Below are positions 30,415 to 36,667 of a DNA stretch of 64,000 nt, piece by piece. A program made the position numbers and the translations under genes. The notes under the pieces are model-generated. The model was not told where the DNA came from. It was given only the letters and a program-made list of their open reading frames with translations, and did no database searches. Each line of letters opens with the position of its first letter. Positions within the stretch are counted from its first letter, which is position 1. Source of the stretch: Acidobacteriota bacterium (lineage in GTDB: Bacteria > Acidobacteriota > Blastocatellia > RBC074); assembly GCA_018268995.1 (NCBI GenBank), contig JAFDVL010000038.1:150673-214672 (forward strand), read 5' to 3'.

Positions 30415-30702
30415 ATGTACAACAGAGCAGAATTGGTAGACGCAGATCGCTTTCACACCGAACGCGAGAATCTGTGTAATAACTTACGTTGGAAAGGAAT
30501 GTTCATCTGGGCGGAGCGGGATGAAACGGTTCCACCCTCCAACACAGGCGCTTTCTGGTGCTTGCACACACAAAACTGTCTCGGCCCGGACAGCAAATTA
30601 GCCGAACCAGGCGAATGCGATTCGTCACACCGCAAATGCCACAATGCTAGTGTGAAAACGGCAGAGATGATTAAGCTCGAAACGCGTTCTACGATGGCGT
30701 AA
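30415..30702 (+). CDS. Small Cys-rich conserved-looking protein of unknown function
   Basis: A 95-residue protein with a strong ribosome binding site (TCGGAGGACTT before ATG). I do not recognise the family. It has no signal peptide or membrane segment, five cysteines (in NLCNN, WCLHTQNCLGP, ECDSSHRKCH) and several His, which could bind a metal or cluster, and an aromatic segment WKGMFIWAERDE. It follows the Tat-exported Mo-oxidoreductase operon after a 23-bp inverted repeat and precedes a DUF1326-type protein. A role near the oxidoreductase (maturation, electron transfer) is a guess from position only. Confidence 0.6.
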   Translation: MYNRAELVDADRFHTERENLCNNLRWKGMFIWAERDETVPPSNTGAFWCLHTQNCLGPDSKLAEPGECDSSHRKCHNASVKTAEMIKLETRSTMA

Positions 30703-30785
30703 GTAATTATGGTAAGCTGTCAGTCTTTGCTTGTCTGGCTTAAAGCCAAGTGAGGTCGGATGGCTTATTTCCTGGAGTAACAACT

Positions 30786-31484
30786 ATGCGTAAACTTTCA
30801 ATCACTCTTTGTGTACTAGCCCTGTTCGTGATTCCGGCACTTGCCAACGATCACGATCACGCTAAGGCAAAAGCCAATGTACAAATTCACGGCGAATACA
30901 TTGAATCACGCAATGCTGATGTGTGGGTCGGCGCGTGTTTTGCCAATGCGGAAATTGGGACTGTCGGCGATCAGGCAATTATGTCGTGGCGCATCGCGGG
31001 CGGCAGTTGGAATGGCGTGAAACTGGATGGCTTGAGCGTGGTGGGCGTCGTCAAAGCCGCGTCCACTCTTGGCAGCACGTACGACAATCCATATCCGGCA
31101 AAAGCGATGCTGATTTTTGACAGCAAAGCCAACGAAGAACAACGCGCTGCGCTGCAATCCTTTGTGCAGGCGATGGGTGGCAAGCTGTACGAAAACATCG
31201 TGAAAACAACCAGCGCGCCGATCTCGCTGGAGATTGAATATCAGGGCGAGCATCCGATTGTCGGCAAAATGAAAGCGGGCGAGATTGCGGCGATTCGCAC
31301 ACGTCTGGTTTCGGACAAAGATCATATTTGCGGGCACGAAGATGTGTTCTTCCAACCGCTCGCAGCAACCTTGCACGCGATGCCTTCGGTGGCGTTGGTG
31401 GATTCGTTCAAGGGCGAAGGCTTAGGCGTTTCATGGACGCTGAGCGAAAAGCGGAGCGCGTTTATTGGCACGTTCGCCAGGTAA
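30786..31484 (+). CDS. Secreted DUF1326-type protein
   Basis: A 232-residue protein with a signal peptide (MRKLSITLCVLALFVIPALA). The mature part fits the DUF1326 pattern: GEYIESRNADVWVGACF near the N-terminus (where many family members have Cys-rich ESCNCD), WNGVKLDGLSVVGVV, and a middle block AKAMLIFDSKANEEQRAAL that is characteristic. Function of the family is unknown. The first conserved cysteines of the usual motif are replaced by Arg, Asn and Asp, so any metal site differs. The ATG at 30786 starts the signal peptide; the longer frame from 30750 adds a hydrophilic stretch before it. Confidence 0.72.
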   Translation: MRKLSITLCVLALFVIPALANDHDHAKAKANVQIHGEYIESRNADVWVGACFANAEIGTVGDQAIMSWRIAGGSWNGVKLDGLSVVGVVKAASTLGSTYDNPYPAKAMLIFDSKANEEQRAALQSFVQAMGGKLYENIVKTTSAPISLEIEYQGEHPIVGKMKAGEIAAIRTRLVSDKDHICGHEDVFFQPLAATLHAMPSVALVDSFKGEGLGVSWTLSEKRSAFIGTFAR

Positions 31485-31494
31485 AAAAACCACA

Positions 31495-31594
31495 CAAGCC
31501 ACAACCTTTGGCATACAACGTCACCGTTCGCCACGCGCACTTCAAACGCGCAGTGACGGTAACTTTCTGAAGGATTGCCGTCGGTTGTGGCTTG
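31495..31594. repeat. Nested inverted repeat between two secreted-protein genes
   Basis: A perfect 12-bp inverted pair, CAAGCCACAACC at 31495-31506 and GGTTGTGGCTTG at 31583-31594, encloses a shorter one (CGTCAC near 31519, GTGACG near 31553). No heptamer periodicity is seen, so it is kept apart from the heptamer family. It could fold as one long branched hairpin in the transcript. Confidence 0.55.
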
Positions 31595-31622
31595 AATTTT
31601 ATCTTCAATCAACGAGGTTTGG

Positions 31623-32258
31623 ATGATTCGATTTTTACTCATTGCAATTTCCCTGCTCGCCTTTGCCCCTGTCTTTGCTGCTGATCTGAAAGTCGAAGCA
31701 ATTGGTGCGCTCACCAAAGCAAGTATTTCTGACGCGATGAAAGCTGCGGTCGAAGACAAAGGCTGGCGCGTTGTTGGCGAGGATGGAAAACCAATTGCTG
31801 AGCTTTGGCTGGCGAAAAAAGTGGAGGCGACCGGCAAAGATGTGATGGGCGCAAATTTTGGGAGTGTCCCTGAAGGCAGTTTTATGGGTGTGATTCACTT
31901 TCCGGCAAATACCTCAGACTATCGCGGTCAGGCAACGAAAGCAGGGTTTTACACAATGCGATTTGCCTTGATTCTGGAAAACGGTGCCCACCTTGGCGTA
32001 TCGCCCACGCGCGATTTTATTTTGCTCTGTCCGCCCGACGAGGACAAAGACCCGAAAGCACTGCCTGTCGCAGAAACCATCAAGCTCAGCATGAAAGCCG
32101 CAGGCAGCGGACACCCGTCGCCGTGGAGTCTGCTTCCGGCTTCGACCAAAACGGGGTTGCCTAAAGTTCTCAAAACCGAAGAGGGACATGTCGTGTTAGA
32201 GGCAAAGGTGGGAGGATTGGAAATGGGAATCACGCTGATTGGCAAAACCGAAGGCTAG
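31623..32258 (+). CDS. Secreted protein of unknown function
   Basis: A 211-residue protein with a clear signal peptide (MIRFLLIAISLLAFAPVFA, cleavage after AFA). The mature protein is mostly beta-like with no cysteines in known motifs; segments such as GKPIAELWLAKKVEATG and the YRGQATKAGFYTMRFALIL strand read like conserved secreted hypotheticals I have seen in acidobacteria, but no domain name can be given. It follows the DUF1326-type gene in the same direction after an inverted repeat and is followed by a strong terminator, so the pair probably forms the end of a transcription unit. An exported substrate-binding or copper/redox-linked role would be speculation. Confidence 0.7.
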   Translation: MIRFLLIAISLLAFAPVFAADLKVEAIGALTKASISDAMKAAVEDKGWRVVGEDGKPIAELWLAKKVEATGKDVMGANFGSVPEGSFMGVIHFPANTSDYRGQATKAGFYTMRFALILENGAHLGVSPTRDFILLCPPDEDKDPKALPVAETIKLSMKAAGSGHPSPWSLLPASTKTGLPKVLKTEEGHVVLEAKVGGLEMGITLIGKTEG

Positions 32259-32283
32259 TTTCAATCTTACTTTTTGGTGAACC

Positions 32284-32321
32284 AAAGCCATTGATAAAGC
32301 ACGCTTTATCAATGGCTTTTT
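32284..32321 (+). terminator. Strong intrinsic terminator
   Basis: AAAGCCATTGATAAAG (32284-32299) pairs perfectly with CTTTATCAATGGCTTT (32304-32319) around a 4-base loop and continues in T residues. It ends the unit containing the gene that stops at 32258; A and T outer arms may allow use on both strands. Confidence 0.88.
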
Positions 32322-32494
32322 CATTGTGCGAACGCTCGTTGCCATTGGGAGCCTAAAAGAAACTATGCTACAGTTGCGGCGTTCAGCAGTAGTTCGTTTA
32401 TCCCAAGAAAAGAACCGGCAAAACATTGCGCATAGCCAAGCCATAGAATAATCGTGCCTGGTGCTATGACGATAAGTCCAGAGAATGAAACTAG

Positions 32495-33628
32495 ATGAAA
32501 GCCCCCTCTTCCTCAGAAAACCTCCGGCTTCTTTTGCCTGATCCGCAACATTCGCGCCGTATTACGCGGGTATTGATCACAATCATTGCAGTAGCGTTCG
32601 CAAGCGCGCTGATATTGCTGGCAGTGATGGGTTACATTCCCTGGCTGACAGGTCATCTGCCGTTGTGGCGTGGGGCAACGGTTATCACCCTGGTCTTGCT
32701 CTTGCTGCTCTTAGGACTACGGTACAGATTCCGCTCAGGCGTTACATTGCGCCGGATCGCACACAGAGTCTTGAGCCAAATCGGCTTGGGAGGATTACTT
32801 GCCCTACCCATCCTGCACTTGTTTGCCGTGCTAGCCCTGGATACCGAACATTCTCCACAGGAAATTCTGGTGGCCAATTGGCCATCCCTCGCGCTGGTGG
32901 TTTTGTTGACTGGCTGCCTCAGTTTTCAAGTACGATTGAGCCATTGGATTGATCGCCGATTCTTTTGGGAAATACGACAGCGAGAACAGCTTTTTTTAGA
33001 GCTCCTAGATGCCATCAAAACGTCCAGCGACCTGCCAGAAGTGGCGCGGCGGACAATCAGAACAATTCATCAACTCTGGCATCCAACCCACATTCGCCTG
33101 CTTTTTGCCGATGCCTCTCTGACCGATTATCACTTTGCCGTGGACACGCTTACGCCGCCTGCCCATCTGCCAGAAAACTTCCCGCTTCAAGCCTTGTTTG
33201 AACCAGACTTATCGCCTCACTGCGCGCCCTTTTTGCCAAACCTACATTTGAGCGATGCCGAACAGGCTTGGATTGAGACATTGCAGTCGCAGATATTAGT
33301 GCCTCTGGCCGGGTCAAATCATCGCGTGGTGGGATTGCTCGTCATCGGAACAAAAAAATCCGGGCAGCCTTATCAGCGGGACGAACTCCAGTTATTATTG
33401 GCCATCGCGCGACAGATCGCTTTTGTCAGCGAGCGCGCTCCGCTGAAAGTTACAACCGAGCAGGAGGCGCAACAAAGGCTACAAAAGCTGGCACGGCTGG
33501 AAGCAGCACAACGTACGGCTCCTAATCTATCTATCATTGAGGAAACTGATGCCCAAGACCAATTTTTGGTGCAAGAGCACCTGAACCACCTGCCGCAACG
33601 CCAGGAGTTTCCTGCGCGAGTTGGATAA
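32495..33628 (+). CDS. Membrane-anchored GAF-domain protein
   Basis: A 377-residue protein with four predicted membrane helices in the first ~155 residues (for example VLITIIAVAFASALILLAV and TLVLLLLLLGL), then a short linker RLSHWIDRRFFWEIRQREQ and a GAF-like domain (~180-310) with ILVPLAGSNHRVVGLLVIG and DELQLLLAIARQIAFV near its end. The arrangement resembles the input half of GAF-containing histidine kinases, but no kinase domain follows; the C-terminus is a short helical tail. It may sense a small molecule or redox state and signal by protein contact. Its final ~80 bases overlap the start of the selenoprotein-like gene in another frame, so the two are probably co-expressed. Confidence 0.75.
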   Translation: MKAPSSSENLRLLLPDPQHSRRITRVLITIIAVAFASALILLAVMGYIPWLTGHLPLWRGATVITLVLLLLLLGLRYRFRSGVTLRRIAHRVLSQIGLGGLLALPILHLFAVLALDTEHSPQEILVANWPSLALVVLLTGCLSFQVRLSHWIDRRFFWEIRQREQLFLELLDAIKTSSDLPEVARRTIRTIHQLWHPTHIRLLFADASLTDYHFAVDTLTPPAHLPENFPLQALFEPDLSPHCAPFLPNLHLSDAEQAWIETLQSQILVPLAGSNHRVVGLLVIGTKKSGQPYQRDELQLLLAIARQIAFVSERAPLKVTTEQEAQQRLQKLARLEAAQRTAPNLSIIEETDAQDQFLVQEHLNHLPQRQEFPARVG

Positions 33629-33914
33629 ATCCGAAAACATCGAAATCATTGAGCGCGACTACGCTCGCCAGCCGCTGACAGCAGAAGAAGTCGAGTCTAT
33701 TTTTGGCAAAGATGAGATTGCGCCTTTCCTCAACGCTCGCCATGCCATTTACAAAGAGCGCAAATGGGCAGAACAACTGCCCGATGTACAGGAATTAATT
33801 CCGCTCATTATCGCTGAGCCAAATCTGCTGCGCCGTCCGATTTTGCGCAAAGGTACGCAGGTCGTCATCGGCTTCGATCAGGAAAAATATCGGCAGTTGC
33901 TAATTGGCGATTGA
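33549..33914 (+). CDS. ArsC/Spx-family thiol oxidoreductase-like protein, probable selenoprotein (in-frame TGA at 33582)
   Basis: An ATG at 33549 with GAGGA five bases upstream opens a 121-codon frame interrupted only by TGA at 33582-33584 (codon 12). Reading it as selenocysteine (U) gives N-terminus MPKTNFWCKSTUTTCRNAR, matching the Spx/ArsC beginning where CxxC is followed by an Arg-x-Ala-Arg helix; U12 replaces the first Cys, Cys15 remains. Downstream residues continue the fold: IERDYARQPLTAEEVESIF, AIYKERKWAEQ and LLRRPILRKGTQVVIGF with the family's RRP turn. Only a shorter frame from a TTG at 33621 remains if TGA is a stop, and that would lack the redox motif. The gene's own terminal stop is also TGA (33912). 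Sits between a GAF protein and a CcsA-like gene. Alternatives: sequencing error for TGC/TGT, or a decayed gene. No Sec machinery is in the window. Confidence 0.7.
33585..33623 (+). promoter_or_regulatory. Candidate bacterial SECIS hairpin
   Basis: Eleven bases after the TGA a bulged hairpin can form: 33596-33599 with 33620-33623, 33600-33601 with 33616-33617, 33602-33606 with 33610-33614, apical loop GTT (33607-33609), and right-side bulges at 33615 and 33618-33619. It has 11 pairs; the loop begins with G, and loop distance from TGA is 22 bases, within the range known for bacterial SECIS elements. It lies inside coding sequence, as expected in bacteria. Confidence 0.5.
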
Positions 33915-33933
33915 TCGGCAACAATTGCTGTTT

Positions 33934-34776
33934 ATGACGTTCCTGTTGGTTGTGGCATTGATACTGTACCTGACAAGTATCACCTTTGCCTTCATCACAT
34001 TCGCAAATGAGAAGTTCAGAGAGCGAGCCGCCGTCTGGGTGCGCTTGTCTGTTTTCGTGGGCTTCGTACTCCATACCAATTCCTTAATCGTTAGCTGGAT
34101 CAGGCTGGGGCATTTCCCCATCATCAACCTGAAGGAAGTATGTTCCTTTATTGCCTGGGCACTGGTGGGATATTACCTGCTGGTGATCCGACGCTATAAA
34201 GCTCGTGCCCTGCCGATCTTTGTGCTTTCCGCAACGTCTATCTTGCTTATCTTCTCACTTCACTTGCGAACGCCTGAAGGCCCGATTCCCAGTTCGCTCA
34301 GCAGCGCGATGGCAGATGACACGCTCACGCATTTTATTCTGCCCGTTCACGTCGCGTTGTTGCTATTTGCCTACGCAGCTTTTGTGGTGACGGTAGGGTG
34401 CGGAGCGATGTATTTAATTCAGGAGCGTGCCCTAAAAGCTAAACAGTTTGGGGCAGCCTTTCGCTGGCTGCCTGCGCTAAATACTTGTGACGAGATTGCG
34501 CAGCGTTCGATGACCGTGGGCTTTGTGACGCTCACGCTTGGAGTAATTGCCGGAATGGTCTGGGGCAAAGAGCACGATGGGCGTTTCTGGCATAACGATC
34601 CGAAGGAAGTGCTGACGCTGGTGACGTGGCTGGTGTACCTGGCAATGGTGCATTATCGGTTAACCGCTGGCTGGCGCGGACGTCGCGTTGCCTGGTTGGC
34701 AATTGGCGGCTTTGTTGCCGTCCTGATTACGTTTATTGGTGCCCGCGCAATGGGCGGGTATCACATCTTTGGCTAG
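33934..34776 (+). CDS. CcsA/HemX-like cytochrome c assembly membrane protein
   Basis: A 280-residue integral membrane protein with about eight helices. It belongs to the CcmF/CcsA heme-handling family: the tryptophan/heme-region motif appears as GMVWGKEHDGRFWHNDPKEV, followed by LTLVTWLVYLAMVHYRL and a terminal GARAMGGYHIFG like the family's usual ending. In many bacteria such a gene (hemX) sits directly before hemA, as here, and affects glutamyl-tRNA reductase level or heme delivery. The ATG at 33934 is used; a TTG at 33904 in frame would overlap the preceding gene by 11 bases and cannot be excluded. The stop TAG is the first triplet of a heptamer repeat. Confidence 0.85.
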   Translation: MTFLLVVALILYLTSITFAFITFANEKFRERAAVWVRLSVFVGFVLHTNSLIVSWIRLGHFPIINLKEVCSFIAWALVGYYLLVIRRYKARALPIFVLSATSILLIFSLHLRTPEGPIPSSLSSAMADDTLTHFILPVHVALLLFAYAAFVVTVGCGAMYLIQERALKAKQFGAAFRWLPALNTCDEIAQRSMTVGFVTLTLGVIAGMVWGKEHDGRFWHNDPKEVLTLVTWLVYLAMVHYRLTAGWRGRRVAWLAIGGFVAVLITFIGARAMGGYHIFG

Positions 34777-34857
34777 TCATTTGTTATTTGCCCTTTGTCC
34801 CTGATCTTGGAAAACCAAGCCGACAACAAATGGCAAATGACAAACGACAAATGACTA
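34774..34857. repeat. Heptamer inverted-repeat element (TCATTTG type) between ccsA-like gene and hemA
   Basis: Left arm AGTCATT, TGTTATT, TGCCCTT (from 34775); right arm CAACAAA, TGGCAAA, TGACAAA, CGACAAA, TGACTAT (34824-34858). The left arm shares its first bases with the upstream TAG stop and the right arm runs into the ATG of hemA. A small inner hairpin CTTGGAAAACCAAG sits in the spacer. Confidence 0.85.
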
Positions 34858-36107
34858 TGAGCATCGTCCTCATTGGCTTAAATCATCACACTGCACCGGT
34901 TGAAGTCCGTGAGCGGCTGGCTTTTCCTGAGGGAGAAGTGTTGTCGGCGTTACACGCGATGACAGCCCGCGAAGCCATTCAGGAAGCATTGATCATCTCT
35001 ACCTGCAATCGTGTTGAAGTCATCGCTGAAGCCGCAGATGCCAATGAGCTGCGCAATTTCCTGTATGACCTGAAAGACCTGCCGCACAACAGCCTGAACA
35101 AACATTTGTTCCAATACACTGACACGGATGCCGTCAAACATGCGTTTCGTGTCGCAGCCAGCCTGGATTCCATGATCGTCGGCGAGCCGCAGATTCTGGG
35201 TCAGGTCAAAGACGCATTCCAGCGTGCGCAACAGGCCGGAACTGTGGGCCACACGCTGACACGCCTGATGAATCGTGCGTTCGCCGTCGCCAAAAAAGTT
35301 CGCAATGAAACTGGGATTGGAGCCAATGCTGTTTCCATCAGCTATGTTGCAGTTGAGTTGGCGCGGAAGGTGTTTGATACGCTGGATGGCACGACGGTTA
35401 TGCTGTTGGGCGCAGGTGAAATGGCTGAACTTGCAGCCAAACATTTCATCACGAACGGAGCGCGACGATTATTGATCGCAAACCGAACTCTGGAAAACGC
35501 CCAATCTTTGGCAACCGAAATGAACGGCGAAGCTATGTCGCTGGATGATCTGGAGCGGCGTTTGCCTGAGGTAGACATCGTACTTTGCTCCACAGGCGCG
35601 CCGCATTACCTGATTACGTCACAACAAATCAATCAGGCCCTGGCTGCGCGTCGCTATCGCCCCATGTTTCTCATTGATATTTCAGTTCCGCGCAATATTG
35701 ATCCTGCCATCAGCGACATAGACAACGCATTCGTCTTCGATATTGACGACCTCGAAGCCGTCGCCGAAGCCAACCGACAGGAACGCCAACGCGAAGCCCA
35801 GCGCGCCGAAGAAATTGTCCAGACTGAAGCGCAACGCTTTGCAGCATCGCTCGGCGAGGGCAATCTGAATCAGGTCATTGGCGTCTTTCGCCGCGAAATC
35901 CACCAACTCGCGTTAGATGAATTGGAACGCAGCCGGAAACGACTTGGCGAGCTTTCGCCTGAGCAGGAAGAGGCGATCAAAATTATGCTCAACAGCCTTG
36001 TCAATAAATTCACCCATCCGATTATTCGGCAATTGCGTGAATCTGAAGATGGTCATTCGACTTATCTGGAAGCGTTTCGTGAGTATTATCACCAGAACAA
36101 AGAATAA
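34857..36107 (+). CDS. hemA: Glutamyl-tRNA reductase
   Basis: First committed enzyme of C5-pathway tetrapyrrole synthesis, reducing glutamyl-tRNA to glutamate-1-semialdehyde. The 416-residue protein starts SIVLIGLNHHTAPVEVRE, with the catalytic Cys in IISTCNRVE, the conserved MIVGEPQILGQVKDAF, NADPH-binding MLLGAGEMAELAAKHF and a C-terminal dimerisation helix. Two ATGs (34851 and 34857) lie in the terminal heptamer of a repeat and no Shine-Dalgarno sequence can be made out because the repeat occupies that place; 34857 fits the family. It is coupled to def by a 2-base gap and preceded by the HemX/CcsA-like gene. Confidence 0.96.
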   Translation: MSIVLIGLNHHTAPVEVRERLAFPEGEVLSALHAMTAREAIQEALIISTCNRVEVIAEAADANELRNFLYDLKDLPHNSLNKHLFQYTDTDAVKHAFRVAASLDSMIVGEPQILGQVKDAFQRAQQAGTVGHTLTRLMNRAFAVAKKVRNETGIGANAVSISYVAVELARKVFDTLDGTTVMLLGAGEMAELAAKHFITNGARRLLIANRTLENAQSLATEMNGEAMSLDDLERRLPEVDIVLCSTGAPHYLITSQQINQALAARRYRPMFLIDISVPRNIDPAISDIDNAFVFDIDDLEAVAEANRQERQREAQRAEEIVQTEAQRFAASLGEGNLNQVIGVFRREIHQLALDELERSRKRLGELSPEQEEAIKIMLNSLVNKFTHPIIRQLRESEDGHSTYLEAFREYYHQNKE

Positions 36108-36109
36108 CT

Positions 36110-36655
36110 ATGCCGATCCGCGACATCTTGATTCTTGGCAATCCGCAACTTTGGCAATCCTCTGAAGCAGTTGTTGATGTTCAATCCCACAACACGCAAG
36201 AACTGATTCGCGATCTAAGCGAAACGCTCGCCAGCTTTCGTGCCAACAATGGCTTTGGTCGCGCCATCGCCGCACCACAAATTGGCGCACAACAACGCGT
36301 CATCTACACAAACGTGCGAGGCGGAATCGCGCTGATCAATCCGATAATTTCCGAAGCCAGCGAGGAAATGTTCGAGCTTTGGGATGATTGTTTTTCGCTG
36401 CCGAATCTGATGGTGCGCGTCAAACGCCACGTAGCTATCACCGTTGATTACACCGATGAACACGGCGCACCGCAACAGCTAAAACTGCAAAATGACTTAT
36501 CCGAATTATTGCAGCATGAAATAGATCATCTGGATGGAATTCTGGCCACAGATCGCGCCATTGATAAACGAAGCTTTGCGATGCGAAGCGAAATTGGAGG
36601 GGTAGATGCTAGATGCCGGGAAGTAATCAAGGAGTCTCTAGCATCCAGCATCTAA
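36110..36655 (+). CDS. def: Peptide deformylase, divergent motif 2
   Basis: Removes the formyl group from nascent N-terminal Met. At 181 residues it has motif 1 as GRAIAAPQIG, motif 2 as DDCFS where EGCLS is usual, and motif 3 as LQHEIDHLDG, giving the three metal ligands (one Cys, two His) and the catalytic Glu. The changed motif 2 places it in a divergent subgroup; metal binding should persist because the Cys is kept. The C-terminal residues GGVDARCREVIKESLASSI are not conserved-looking: they are encoded by a heptamer repeat, which also supplies the TAA stop. Start is 2 bases after the hemA stop. Confidence 0.88.
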   Translation: MPIRDILILGNPQLWQSSEAVVDVQSHNTQELIRDLSETLASFRANNGFGRAIAAPQIGAQQRVIYTNVRGGIALINPIISEASEEMFELWDDCFSLPNLMVRVKRHVAITVDYTDEHGAPQQLKLQNDLSELLQHEIDHLDGILATDRAIDKRSFAMRSEIGGVDARCREVIKESLASSI

Positions 36656-36667
36656 CATCCAGCATCT
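36603..36667. repeat. Heptamer inverted-repeat element (TAGATGC/AGCATCT type) inside two convergent 3' ends
   Basis: Left arm is two TAGATGC units (36603-36616); right arm is TAGCATC, CAGCATC, TAACATC, CAGCATC (36639-36666). It encodes the last ~19 residues and stop of def on the plus strand and the last residues (EDAGC) and TAG stop of the molybdopterin oxidoreductase on the minus strand; the two genes overlap by 4 bases within it. Confidence 0.85.

Noticed and set aside
31495..31594. Ninth member of the heptamer family
   Set aside because: The 12-bp inverted pair is real, but no 7-bp period is present.
32495..33628. Frameshift joining the GAF protein and the ArsC-like frame
   Set aside because: The ArsC-like frame has its own ribosome binding site and ATG within the GAF gene, and the GAF domain ends well before the overlap; no fusion is needed.
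33621..33914. A 97-codon ORF from a TTG start as the whole ArsC-like gene
   Set aside because: It lacks the redox motif and any ribosome binding site; the upstream in-frame sequence across the TGA continues the family signature and has a good Shine-Dalgarno.
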